In this document: piece by piece, positions 1-8,595 of the stretch
Layout of the letters: each line of letters begins with the position of its first letter
Numbering within the stretch: position 1 is the first letter of the stretch
DNA from: an uncultured Bacteroidota bacterium
GTDB taxonomy: Bacteria > Bacteroidota > Bacteroidia > Chitinophagales > Chitinophagaceae
Assembly: GCA_903858475.1 (NCBI GenBank)
Contig: CAIOIZ010000138.1
Coordinates: 1 to 64,000 of the forward strand
DNA: 64,000 bases
Reading direction: 5' to 3'
Position numbers and translations under genes: made by a program
Notes under the pieces: model-generated
What the model saw: the letters and a program-made list of their open reading frames with translations, nothing else
What the model was told of the DNA's origin: nothing
Database searches by the model: none

Positions 1-1
1 A

Positions 2-703
2 TTAAGCATCCGTAAATTTATAACCTACTCCTCTTACGCTGTGGAAATATTTAGGGTTGCGGCTATCTGCTTCAAAATACCTCCTGAAGCTTAGTACAAA
101 GTTGTCGATTGTTCTTGTGGTAGGATATACATTGTAACCCCAAACAGTGTGGAGTATTTTTTCGCGGGCAACGGTTTCATTTTTATTTTCAATCAATAAT
201 TTCAACAACATCAATTCTTTCTTCGTAAGTGAAAACTTATTTCCATCTTTATCGAATCCTTCTGATGCGTTAAAATCGATTTTGTTTTTACCAAATACAT
301 ATACATCAGGAACGGGCGTTTTGCTTCCTAATTTTTCGCTTTTTTTAATCAGCTTGTTTACCCTTAATAATAGTTCCTCTAAATTAAAAGGCTTAGTTAG
401 GTAATCGTCAGCGCCTTTTTTTAAGCCAAGAATTCTATCTGCACTTGTATTTTTAGCACTTAAAATTAAGATGGGTATATCGGGGTTGCTAAGTCTGATG
501 GTTTCGCATACAGTAATGCCATCAACTTCTGGTAACATTACATCTAGTACAATTAAATCGAAATGTTCGGATACAAAAGCCTTCAAAGCTTCCGCGCCAT
601 CATATGCACTGGTTACTTCATAGTTCTCCAGTTCAAGATTTAGCTTCAAGGCCTCCTGTAGATTTTCTTCATCCTCTACTAGTAAAATAGATTTTTTGCT
701 CAT
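2..703 (-). CDS. OmpR/PhoB-family response regulator
   Basis: A two-component response regulator of 233 aa. The receiver domain spans about residues 4-118, with acidic residues E10/D11, phospho-acceptor D54 in VLDVMLP, switch Ser82 and Lys104 in TKPF. A C-terminal winged-helix DNA-binding domain of OmpR type covers about 135-232, ending GVGYKF. Its ATG overlaps the stop of the histidine kinase gene by 4 bp, so the two are translationally coupled and form a cognate pair. The stop codon lies at the window edge but the gene is complete. Target genes are unknown. Because the window carries PhoB-box-like repeats, a PhoB role is conceivable, but nothing near this gene shows it. Confidence 0.95.
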   Translation of the reverse strand: MSKKSILLVEDEENLQEALKLNLELENYEVTSAYDGAEALKAFVSEHFDLIVLDVMLPEVDGITVCETIRLSNPDIPILILSAKNTSADRILGLKKGADDYLTKPFNLEELLLRVNKLIKKSEKLGSKTPVPDVYVFGKNKIDFNASEGFDKDGNKFSLTKKELMLLKLLIENKNETVAREKILHTVWGYNVYPTTRTIDNFVLSFRRYFEADSRNPKYFHSVRGVGYKFTDA

Positions 704-1683
704 GATGCGTTGGCTGTATTTAATTGGATGGCAAAAATACTTCCCTTTGGTTGGTTGTCGGTTAAATAGATTTTTCCCTTATGTTGTGCAACAATCTTCT
801 TGGTTAAATATAGGCCAAGTCCTGTTCCCTTAGCTGATTTGGTAGAGGCGTTGCCTATTCTATAGAATTTATGAAATACCTTGGCCTTCTCTTCTGCTGC
901 AATTCCTTTGCCTTCGTCTATAACTGACAAAGAAATTTTTCCATGTACTTCGGATAGATGAATGGCAATGGGCAAATCTTTTGGAGCATATTTTAATGCA
1001 TTGTCAATTAAATTATTTATTGCCATTTGTAATAAAAGCAAATCTCCCATTACATACACTTCTTTTTGTATAGTAGCTTGAATAATCCTTTGAGGAAACC
1101 GTACGATAAAATCATGAATGCATTGGTTGACTAACTCACTAAAATCCGTTTCCTCCATATTAAGTTTATAACCTCCAGCTTCCATTTGAGAGGAAAGCAA
1201 TAGATTGTTGCAAAGGGCATTTAAACGGTTGGCTTCTTGTAAGGTATTTTGTATTAATTTTTTCTGTTGTTCTTCATCCAACTTTCTTTTCTGCAGCGTT
1301 TCCAAATTTAATTTGGCAACAGCAATGGGTGTTTTTAATTCATGCGTAATGGCCATCATGAAATGCTGTTGATTCTGACTTTGTTTGAGTTGATTTCGTA
1401 CAGCTCCAAAAATAAATACTGCTCCAGCCATGATTAACAGAAAGAAGATAGATCCTTCACCTAGGTATTGTGTTGTTTTTCTTTTTTCAGCGTCCATGAT
1501 TTTGCTTGCATAATCTTCGTATTGTGCACTGTTAGGATTCAATTCATTGAGTTTGTAATTGGCCATTTGGTGATTTTGGTTATTCAGTGCAATGAACCAC
1601 CAGGTAAGGGCTGCGAGAATATAAGCTAGTAAAAACCAGTAAAAAAAGTAAATGTATCGAAGATGTTTGGCCTGTAATTGCAT
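700..1683 (-). CDS. Membrane sensor histidine kinase
   Basis: A 327-aa sensor kinase, partner of the overlapping response regulator. Two membrane helices (about residues 10-33 and 77-95) flank a short periplasmic segment of about 40 residues, too small for a classical sensor fold. The HisKA domain has the phospho-acceptor His114 in AITHELKTP. The ATPase domain has the N-box around N224/N228 (NLIDNALKYAP), the G1 box DEGKG (256-260) and the G2 box GTGLGL (286-291). There is no HAMP or PAS domain. The stimulus cannot be read from the sequence; the small periplasmic part suggests sensing in the membrane or via a partner protein. Confidence 0.93.
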   Translation of the reverse strand: MQLQAKHLRYIYFFYWFLLAYILAALTWWFIALNNQNHQMANYKLNELNPNSAQYEDYASKIMDAEKRKTTQYLGEGSIFFLLIMAGAVFIFGAVRNQLKQSQNQQHFMMAITHELKTPIAVAKLNLETLQKRKLDEEQQKKLIQNTLQEANRLNALCNNLLLSSQMEAGGYKLNMEETDFSELVNQCIHDFIVRFPQRIIQATIQKEVYVMGDLLLLQMAINNLIDNALKYAPKDLPIAIHLSEVHGKISLSVIDEGKGIAAEEKAKVFHKFYRIGNASTKSAKGTGLGLYLTKKIVAQHKGKIYLTDNQPKGSIFAIQLNTANAS

Positions 1684-1717
1684 GTTGCCTGTTGATTAAT
1701 CTAGAAAATTGCGTACA

Positions 1718-2596
1718 TTAATTTCTTTTATCCAAACCCCAGCTCAGTTTATTACGGAGTGTTTGCAAAAAATTATTTTCATTCAGGCGAATAAGGTTTA
1801 TTCCAAAACTTTCTTTCTTAACTGCCAATTGAATTTCTTTGGTTACAATCTCTCTGCGGCTGTCTAAAGTGCAGAGAAAGCCATCTGTTCTACCCTCAAT
1901 TTCAAATGAGATGATATTACTATCGGGTACTACAATGGGACGAATGTTTAAATTATGTGGCGAAACTGGGGTAATAACAAAGCATTCATTGTCGGGAAAA
2001 ATAACGGGTCCTTGACAGCTCAATGAATATCCTGTACTACCAGTAGGTGTTGCCACAATAAGACCATCGGCCCAATAAGAATTCAGGAACTCGCCATTCA
2101 GGTAAGTATGAATTTTAATCATGGGTGATGAATCCTTTTTATGAATTGAAAATTCATTCAAAGCGTAGGGCGTTTCGCCGAATAAAGACATATTGGCATC
2201 TAAGTGTATCAATGATCTTTTGTCTGTTACAAAAGTTCTGTTGACGAGTGCGCTGATTGCATTTCTCAATTCCTCCTTACCAATACTGGCCAAGAATCCA
2301 AGTCTTCCATAATTGATGCCCAGTACAGGAGTACCTTTGTCTCTTACTAGTGTAACTGTATCCAGTAAGGTGCCATCGCCTCCTAAACTGATAATACTAT
2401 CAATGCTTTCATCAAGGTCTTCGTAAGCATTAAAAGTGGAATATTTTTGTGTAATATCAAATGCTGAATAGAATTGATTGAAGAAGTCTTGGTAAAAAAC
2501 AGGTTCAATCTTATGCGCAGCCAGTTCCTCCAACAATAATTGCATGTCGTTCTGCTGGTTGTTTTCAATGCCCCTGCTATAAATGGCAATTTTCAT
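1718..2596 (-). CDS. nadK: NAD kinase
   Basis: Phosphorylates NAD to NADP using ATP, in the cytoplasm. The 292-aa protein has the family signature GGDGTLLD with catalytic Asp74, the NYGRLGFL segment, the NEF motif near residue 148, and the TPTGSTGYSLSCQGP loop around 183-197 that binds the nucleotide. Length is normal for the bacterial family. It sits 34 bp upstream of the histidine kinase gene and just downstream of an outer-membrane protein gene, all on the same strand. Start is ATG at 2596. Identification is secure from the motifs. Confidence 0.97.
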   Translation of the reverse strand: MKIAIYSRGIENNQQNDMQLLLEELAAHKIEPVFYQDFFNQFYSAFDITQKYSTFNAYEDLDESIDSIISLGGDGTLLDTVTLVRDKGTPVLGINYGRLGFLASIGKEELRNAISALVNRTFVTDKRSLIHLDANMSLFGETPYALNEFSIHKKDSSPMIKIHTYLNGEFLNSYWADGLIVATPTGSTGYSLSCQGPVIFPDNECFVITPVSPHNLNIRPIVVPDSNIISFEIEGRTDGFLCTLDSRREIVTKEIQLAVKKESFGINLIRLNENNFLQTLRNKLSWGLDKRN

Positions 2597-2629
2597 AAAG
2601 CACTTTCATTTATGCTAACTGTAATAAAT

Positions 2630-4078
2630 TTAAAATCCGCCCTGTGTATGTAAAAATAAACCCTTTTCTCCTAATTGGTTAAAACTGTATTCAAACCTAA
2701 GATTTACATCGTATAAAGTAAGTAAGTCGATGCCAATTCCACCAGCGTATAGTAATTTATTATTAAGAGACGCCTTGAATTCATTTTTATTGAAGCAATA
2801 GCCTATATCTCCAAAGGTTTTGGCAAAAAAGGTAAAGGGAATATAGGGGTGTGATTTCGATTTAAAGGGGAAAGGAACTTTAAATGCTAGCAATTTATAT
2901 TTCAATGTTGTTTTGGCCAATCCAGTGGCAATGCCATCAATTACATAATATTCCAATCCCCTCAGGTAGGTGTCGCCATAACCAAGTCCACGTTGATTGA
3001 TATAGGCTTGGTGAAAAGGAAGTTTTACCATGCCTGATAGTTGAATGCTACTGTACCAAGATTTGCCAAGGTCGTAAAACTTACTAAAATTGCCATTTAG
3101 AGTCAGTGAGTTGATGCCTCCAGTAAGCCGTAAGCCTCTTTTTGAAATGCCATATCCCAGGGCAGTTCCTTTTAAGGGGTAGGCCACATTATTTACGTTC
3201 AGGTATTGGTATGAATAGGAAAGATCTATAAATCCTTTAGCATTGGTAGGTTCATTAAAATAATTGGGATTGAATTTATTGGTTACAATGGAATCATATA
3301 CTTTCAAATAATTGTAGGTCAAATAAAAGTTATGCTTTCTGTAATAGCCTCTTCTAATAGAATAGGCAGCGTTGATGTTGAGGCCATTTCTTACAAAATC
3401 ACCTACTTCTTTTCTAATGGAATCAACCGGATAAAATAGCACTTTGTTATTATAACTCGTCTTGTAGGAAATCTCTCTGTTTTGCGTGTATCCTGCTCCG
3501 ATAGTAAATCCTTCCGTGAGTGCCGAATTGCTATAGGGGGCAGTATAATTGAATGAGAAATTGCGGCTATAGCCATTCAATAGGTAGATGCGCAATTGGT
3601 CTCTTCTGCCACTTAAATTGTAGTGAACAAATTTTAACCCATAGTTTACCCTGGTCAGGCTGGCATTAAATGTTTTTACCCAATCATTCAGATTGCGATC
3701 AATCAATTGAAATTGTGGTACTGGGAAGATATACCAGCGTTCCTTGACTTCTACTACAAGGTCAATGTCGTAGGCGGTAACAACACTTACATCCACTTTT
3801 ACTTCGGTGAAGAGGGTGGTGTTATAGATAAGTTGTTTCGCTAGTTTTAAGGCGTCCTCTAGTTTACTCACTGGGATGGAGTCGTTTCTTTTCAGTTGCA
3901 TTTCACGCTCAATCAAGTAAGGCTTTGTGTTTTTATTTCCTTTGATGATTACATTGCGTATATGCAAATGGCTATTAAGTGTAAGACTGTCAGTAGAATA
4001 AGTATTTTGTGAGAAGCCTGTAATACAAAAAAACAGTAAACAGTAAAAGCTAAATATTTTCTTTATGAACATCATCAA
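2630..4078 (-). CDS. BamA/TamA-like outer-membrane protein with POTRA domain
   Basis: A 482-aa outer-membrane beta-barrel protein. An N-terminal signal peptide ends near residue 24 (ITGFSQ). Residues about 38-115 resemble one POTRA domain (HIRNVIIKGNKNTKPYLIER). The rest is rich in alternating aromatic strands and ends in Phe, as expected for a barrel inserted by the BAM complex. It is shorter than true BamA, which has five POTRA domains, so it belongs to the wider Omp85 family with an unknown substrate. In other Bacteroidota, CBS and NAD kinase genes often neighbour Omp85 genes, as here. Confidence 0.8.
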   Translation of the reverse strand: MMMFIKKIFSFYCLLFFCITGFSQNTYSTDSLTLNSHLHIRNVIIKGNKNTKPYLIEREMQLKRNDSIPVSKLEDALKLAKQLIYNTTLFTEVKVDVSVVTAYDIDLVVEVKERWYIFPVPQFQLIDRNLNDWVKTFNASLTRVNYGLKFVHYNLSGRRDQLRIYLLNGYSRNFSFNYTAPYSNSALTEGFTIGAGYTQNREISYKTSYNNKVLFYPVDSIRKEVGDFVRNGLNINAAYSIRRGYYRKHNFYLTYNYLKVYDSIVTNKFNPNYFNEPTNAKGFIDLSYSYQYLNVNNVAYPLKGTALGYGISKRGLRLTGGINSLTLNGNFSKFYDLGKSWYSSIQLSGMVKLPFHQAYINQRGLGYGDTYLRGLEYYVIDGIATGLAKTTLKYKLLAFKVPFPFKSKSHPYIPFTFFAKTFGDIGYCFNKNEFKASLNNKLLYAGGIGIDLLTLYDVNLRFEYSFNQLGEKGLFLHTQGGF

Positions 4079-4159
4079 ATCAACGCTTTATTTCAATAGG
4101 AGCGCTTGTAAAAATAACTGATATAAAGCATACTGGGGCAGGAGTAGGTGAATTCACTG

Positions 4160-4822
4160 TTAAATATCCAAATAATTCATAAGGTGCCTATAATTGCTAT
4201 GAATTTCGTTCTCAAATTGCTCGTTTCCGAAAAAGTAAATCACATCATAATCATAGCGTTCAAAAGTGGCCACTGTACTGGCTATTTCCTTTTTATTGAG
4301 GTGAATGGTTACTGTAAGCATCCCTGTTTCGGGATGTACAATGGTATTGAGGTGAAGGATGGTGGCATCATTACTTTCGGTAATTCGACTGATTTCGCTG
4401 ATAGTAAACTTGCTTCTTTCCATTTCCAATACAATCAGTCCGCCTATTTCCTTGGCGCCATTGAACTCCCCAATAATCTTCAAAAGATCGGTGGAAGTAA
4501 TAACACCCATCAATTCGTTTTCTTCTCCTACTACAGGTACAATGCTAGTTGTAAACTCATTGCAAAGATGTATCGCTTTTAAAAAATGTTCGTTTTCGTG
4601 TACTGCTACCTTTAAAAAAGTATCCTGTAATATTTGAATGGGTAATTTGGAATCTTCTGCATCCAATAAGTCATCTTCACTTACAAGGCCAAGGAATTTA
4701 TCATCCGATACCACGGGTAGGTGTGTCACCCTGAAATCATTAATCAGCTGCAGCGCTTTTTTAACACTGTCTTGCAATTGTATTTGTGGAATACTTTGAT
4801 TGATGAGTTCTACTGTTAACAT
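4160..4822 (-). CDS. CBS-pair protein with ACT-like C-terminus
   Basis: A 220-aa soluble protein. Residues 1-125 hold two CBS motifs (SIPQIQLQDSV..HLPVVSDDKFLGLVSEDDLL and a second ending LMGVITSTDLL), which normally bind adenosyl nucleotides. Residues about 140-215 look like an ACT-type regulatory fold (TVTIHLNKKEIASTVATFER). No catalytic domain is present, so a regulatory or sensing role is inferred. It lies upstream of the Omp85 and nadK genes on the same strand, an arrangement seen in other Bacteroidota. The specific ligand and partner are unknown. Confidence 0.8.
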   Translation of the reverse strand: MLTVELINQSIPQIQLQDSVKKALQLINDFRVTHLPVVSDDKFLGLVSEDDLLDAEDSKLPIQILQDTFLKVAVHENEHFLKAIHLCNEFTTSIVPVVGEENELMGVITSTDLLKIIGEFNGAKEIGGLIVLEMERSKFTISEISRITESNDATILHLNTIVHPETGMLTVTIHLNKKEIASTVATFERYDYDVIYFFGNEQFENEIHSNYRHLMNYLDI

Positions 4823-4903
4823 TACTGCTGAATCCTTTTAAGGGTCAATGTTTAAACTGATAACGGATAAATTCGCTATTAAGTATTAAGACAAAAAAAA
4901 TTA

Positions 4904-5680
4904 TCAAATTGTTGCAGCGGGCGTCTTTAATTTTTGTAAAAACCCTTCCAAAATTGCATTGAAGGCTTCAGGTACTTCCAGCATTGGTGCATGCCCACAT
5001 TTTTCAATAAAATGCAATTCACTATTAGGAATTAAGCGATTGAATTCTTTTCCAACAAAAGGTGGAGTGATGGTATCGCTGGTGCCCCAGATCAAACAAG
5101 TGGGTTGTTGAATTTTTCTAAGATCTTCACCTAAATTATTACGAATAGCACTTTTAGCCAGGGCAATAATTTTTATAACTTTCAGTCTGTTATTGGTGAT
5201 TTCAAATACTTCATTAACTAATTCATCTGTGGCAATTGCAGGGTCGTAAAAAGTAAGGCTTGTTTTCTGTCTGATATATTCTTTATCTCCACGTTTGGGA
5301 TAACTGTCTCCCATGCCATTTTCATACAAACCACTACTGCCAGCCAGAATCAGGGATTTGATTCTTTCGGGGTGTTTTAAGATATGAACTAAAGCCACAT
5401 GGCCACCCAATGAATTGCCCATTAGATGTATATTATTCAGATTTCGGTGTTCTATGAAACGCAACAAAAATTTTTGTAGACCACCAACAGATGTGTGCAA
5501 AAGATCAAGTTCTAACAGTGGTAGTATGGGTACAATAACTTTGTAGGTTTTACTAAAATGGGTTATTACTGCATCAAAATTACTGATGGCTCCAAATAAG
5601 CCATGTAATAGCATCAAGGGTTCACCCTGACCCACTTCAATAAATTTGAATTTCCCGTCTTGTTGTATTTCGTAACTCAT
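4904..5680 (-). CDS. Alpha/beta-fold hydrolase
   Basis: A 258-aa alpha/beta hydrolase. The oxyanion region is LLHGLFG, the nucleophile elbow GNSLGG carries the catalytic Ser, the acid is probably in IWGTSDTITPP, and the His is in EKCGHAPMLE. I start it at the ATG at 5680 (MSYEIQQDG); the frame stays open to a TTG at 5716, but the 12 extra residues do not resemble the family. Substrate is unknown: such proteins include esterases, lipases and C-C hydrolases. It is followed on the minus strand by a gap and then the CBS gene. Confidence 0.85.
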   Translation of the reverse strand: MSYEIQQDGKFKFIEVGQGEPLMLLHGLFGAISNFDAVITHFSKTYKVIVPILPLLELDLLHTSVGGLQKFLLRFIEHRNLNNIHLMGNSLGGHVALVHILKHPERIKSLILAGSSGLYENGMGDSYPKRGDKEYIRQKTSLTFYDPAIATDELVNEVFEITNNRLKVIKIIALAKSAIRNNLGEDLRKIQQPTCLIWGTSDTITPPFVGKEFNRLIPNSELHFIEKCGHAPMLEVPEAFNAILEGFLQKLKTPAATI

Positions 5681-5886
5681 TTGATAGTAATGGTATAGCA
5701 ATGATTTCAGCTGCAAAATAAATTATTTGCGCCAATTAATGAAGTTTACCTCACAGCTTGCCTTGTAAAGATACAAGGTTTGTGTCAAGGGAATGGCAGT
5801 GATTTCAGGTTGTTTGGGGATAGCTTGACAACCAATGCAATTTTTCATTATCCAGCGGAAGCAGACAGTAAGCTGAGCGCTGGGTA

Positions 5887-6414
5887 TTATTTGGCCATTT
5901 TACCAAAAAATGATTCTAGTTCTCCAAACATATCCTTGAAAAAGGGAATCACATTTCCTATGCTGTTCATAATAGTTGGGCCCCATGGGCGTATGAAAAG
6001 ATAGCTAACAGAAGACTGGGTGGTACTGGTTTCTATAAAGTGTAATTGTACCGCATAAAACAATACAATACTGAAGACAATGGCATAAAGGACCAAATAC
6101 AATAGTATCCCTCCCATTCTATTGACCCAGCCGAGCAATAAGGTTTCCACGGTTTTTTGAATTATCCGACCGGCTAAATTGACCAGGATAACGACTATAA
6201 GAAATACCAGCGCAAATGATACAAAGGGGATCCATTTAGCAGAAACACTGCCATTAGCTGATATCCATCCTGCAACCAAAATCGATAACTTAAGTGCAGC
6301 AGCTAGTCCAATGATAAAGGCTATAATAGAAAAAAGGGCCAATATAAAGCCCTTGTTATATCCTTTGATGATGGCAAAAACAAGTAATACAAAAAAGCAA
6401 ATATCAATTAGCAT
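5887..6414 (-). CDS. CvpA family membrane protein
   Basis: A 175-aa inner-membrane protein with four predicted helices, beginning MLIDICFFVLLVFAIIKGYN, the typical CvpA N-terminus (colicin V production family). The ATG at 6414 is chosen over one at 6444 because the CvpA domain starts directly there. The biochemical role of the family is not well defined; links to envelope homeostasis are reported elsewhere. It is followed by 206 bp of non-coding DNA that contains a short perfect hairpin at 5761-5778 without a T-run. Confidence 0.85.
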   Translation of the reverse strand: MLIDICFFVLLVFAIIKGYNKGFILALFSIIAFIIGLAAALKLSILVAGWISANGSVSAKWIPFVSFALVFLIVVILVNLAGRIIQKTVETLLLGWVNRMGGILLYLVLYAIVFSIVLFYAVQLHFIETSTTQSSVSYLFIRPWGPTIMNSIGNVIPFFKDMFGELESFFGKMAK

Positions 6415-6470
6415 ACTGTGATTTTTGTTTTTGCAATGATACATTGCAAGTGATGATTAATCTGAACTAC

Positions 6471-6923
6471 TTATTTCGCTAATAATTCCTTTACAATGGC
6501 ACTAATTGTTTTTCCATCGGCTTGCCCTGCTAGTTCTTTGCTGGCTGCACCCATTACTTTTCCCATATCTGCTGGACTAGCAGCGCCAGTTGCAGCAATT
6601 ATTTTAGATACAACTTCTTTGATGGCCTCTTCAGTTAATTGTTTGGGCAAAAATCTTTCAATCACTTCCATTTCTTCTTTTTCCTTGGTAGCCAAATCAG
6701 CCCTGCCCTGTTGCTGATAAATTTCATAGGAATCCTTTCTTTGCTTCATCATTTTTTGCAGGAATTTTTGCTCAATGCCCTCATCAATAACACCCCCTGC
6801 ACCTGGATCGGTTTTGGCTTTTATTATTTCTGCTTTAATAGCACGCAAACTTCTTAACACAGCCTCGTTTTTGGTTTTCATGGCTGTTTTCATTTCTTCC
6901 ATGATTTGTTGCTCTAATCCCAT
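6471..6923 (-). CDS. GatB/YqeY domain-containing protein
   Basis: A 150-aa soluble protein. The whole length matches the YqeY family, related to the tail domain of the tRNA amidotransferase subunit GatB: helix-rich N-terminus with the KTKNEAVLRSLRAIKAEI segment, then ERFLPKQLTEEAI and the C-terminal MGKVMGAASKELAGQADGK. It stands alone without amidotransferase subunits. Function of the free-standing form is not established; tRNA-related binding is a reasonable inference from the GatB tail. It lies between gldC-like and cvpA-like genes on one strand. Confidence 0.9.
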   Translation of the reverse strand: MGLEQQIMEEMKTAMKTKNEAVLRSLRAIKAEIIKAKTDPGAGGVIDEGIEQKFLQKMMKQRKDSYEIYQQQGRADLATKEKEEMEVIERFLPKQLTEEAIKEVVSKIIAATGAASPADMGKVMGAASKELAGQADGKTISAIVKELLAK

Positions 6924-6962
6924 ATAATTATATTTTAATTTGTATAATTGTTTAAGTGTATC

Positions 6963-7310
6963 CTATTTCGATTGTTCCTGAATTTGCTTTTCCCTGAATT
7001 TTTCAAAAAAAGCTTTAGCAAATTTTTTCATATCATCACTCATATCCTGGTATTGGGTAGCGCGGTGAAAAGTGTCGGCCATGGTCATTAATATCTGATA
7101 ATAAAAATCGGCCATTTCATCCACCATCATATCCTTGCTCCATAAGTCAATACTGAGTGCAGTTTTATCGGTTCCATCCCAAAATGCAACGGACATGGCT
7201 TTGGCAATATGTGCCATATCAGCATTTTTATCACTGGCTTTCCAGCTTATTTTTTCTGGAATTTTATTGACATCCAGAAATACATCAATGGTGATAGTAG
7301 ATTTATTCAT
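6963..7310 (-). CDS. gldC: GldC-like protein
   Basis: A 115-aa cytoplasmic protein matching the gliding-motility protein GldC of Bacteroidota: MNKSTITIDVFLDVNKIPEKI, then a WKASD..A.A.SVAFWD core and a C-terminal acidic/helical tail. In gliding Flavobacteria GldC aids but is not the core of the motor, and homologues occur in non-gliding relatives. No other gld genes except a possible GldE-type CorC protein (8596-9867) are near. Gliding therefore cannot be inferred from this gene alone. Confidence 0.85.
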   Translation of the reverse strand: MNKSTITIDVFLDVNKIPEKISWKASDKNADMAHIAKAMSVAFWDGTDKTALSIDLWSKDMMVDEMADFYYQILMTMADTFHRATQYQDMSDDMKKFAKAFFEKFREKQIQEQSK

Positions 7311-7404
7311 ATACTTAAAAAGTCTTTTTTTTAATAATGGGCAAAGTTACTCAATTTGATTTTTAGCAGCCCTATTTTTATAGAATGGAAGATCAATGTT
7401 GGCT

Positions 7405-8538
7405 TTATTTTTTGGTTTCAACGGCTTGTAAAATAGACTCCCATAGCAGATCAGCGGTTTTGTCCCAACTAAATTTATTTGATTGCTCAAAGCCTTTTTG
7501 GATGAGTTCATTTCTAAGAGATTCGTCCTTAAAGATGCGCATCATTTGCTCCGCTAAATCCGAAATGGAATGCGGGTCTGCCAACAAAGCTGCCGAGCCA
7601 GCAATTTCGGGCATGCTACTGGTATTACTTGTAATTACTGGCACCCCCGATTGCATGGCTTCTACAATTGGCACACCAAATCCTTCAAAAAAACTGGGGT
7701 ATACCAAGGCGTAGGCAGCAGCCGTTATACTTGCTAATTGGTCTTGGGGCAAGTATCCTAGTAATTGAACATCCTGTCTGTATTTATAAGTTTTCAGACT
7801 TTCTGAAAATTGTTCATAGTCCCATGCTAGCCTTCCTGCAATTAATAATTGCATATTGCTTTTCTGCCTTTTTTTAAAAAGCGAAAATGCTTTCAGCAAA
7901 TTCATCAGGTTTTTTCTAGGATGAATTGCTCCTATATATAAAAAATATTCTTTACCTGCAGTATAATTGGATTTGATGCTTTCTTTATCAGCCCAATTGA
8001 ATGGTTGAAATGCGGAAGCAATGCCGTTGTATACTACATTTATTTTGGAAGCTGGAATGGCATATTGTTGAATCAAATCATTTTTCGAAAATTCCGATAC
8101 TGTTGCAATGCTTGCTGCTTTACTTGCAAATAAGGGCGTGTTTTTTTTATAATAACGAAGATGGCTTTTTTTAATAAAAGCGGGATGATGCAAGAACGCG
8201 AGATCATGTATTACTAGGCATTGTGGTATGCGAGTACGGAGTGAACAAAATCCATCAGGGCTTAACAAAACGTCTGCTTTATATTTCCTTACTAGAGCTG
8301 GTAATTTGTAATTGTACCAATATTGCCACAGTATAGGGTGTCGGGCCTCGGGTCCAATTATTACAGGGGTAATATTGCCTGCTGTAATGATAGTAGGGTC
8401 AAAGGCTCTATCGAATATATAAAGGAATTGATGTTCGGGATGCTTTTTTGCTAAGCGGCCACAGGTTTCAAAAATAAAATTGCCATAACCCTCCAGGTAG
8501 TCCTTCAATAAAAAACGGGCATTCACGGCAATAATCAT
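7405..8538 (-). CDS. Glycosyltransferase family 4 protein
   Basis: A 377-aa GT-B fold glycosyltransferase. The acceptor half covers about residues 1-180. The donor half begins near YIGAIHPRKNL and holds the E-x7-E signature in EGFGVPIVEAMQSG, which binds the nucleotide-sugar. No membrane helix is seen, so it acts at the cytoplasmic face, probably in polysaccharide or lipid-linked glycan synthesis. No other sugar genes surround it; it lies alone between gldC and a CNNM/CorC gene. Donor and acceptor cannot be told from the sequence. Confidence 0.9.
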   Translation of the reverse strand: MIIAVNARFLLKDYLEGYGNFIFETCGRLAKKHPEHQFLYIFDRAFDPTIITAGNITPVIIGPEARHPILWQYWYNYKLPALVRKYKADVLLSPDGFCSLRTRIPQCLVIHDLAFLHHPAFIKKSHLRYYKKNTPLFASKAASIATVSEFSKNDLIQQYAIPASKINVVYNGIASAFQPFNWADKESIKSNYTAGKEYFLYIGAIHPRKNLMNLLKAFSLFKKRQKSNMQLLIAGRLAWDYEQFSESLKTYKYRQDVQLLGYLPQDQLASITAAAYALVYPSFFEGFGVPIVEAMQSGVPVITSNTSSMPEIAGSAALLADPHSISDLAEQMMRIFKDESLRNELIQKGFEQSNKFSWDKTADLLWESILQAVETKK

Positions 8539-8595
8539 AATAATATAATTAGGCTATAGTTGAAGGGGCGCAAACTAATGGGCAAGTAACTTGCA

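Noticed and set aside
1-1683. The two-component pair as the PhoB/PhoR of the proposed regulon
   Set aside because: The kinase lacks the PAS domain usual in PhoR and nothing links it to phosphate; left unassigned.
5780-6004. Small plus-strand frame between the hydrolase and CvpA genes
   Set aside because: It overlaps the CvpA C-terminus, has no promoter or family similarity, and looks like chance.
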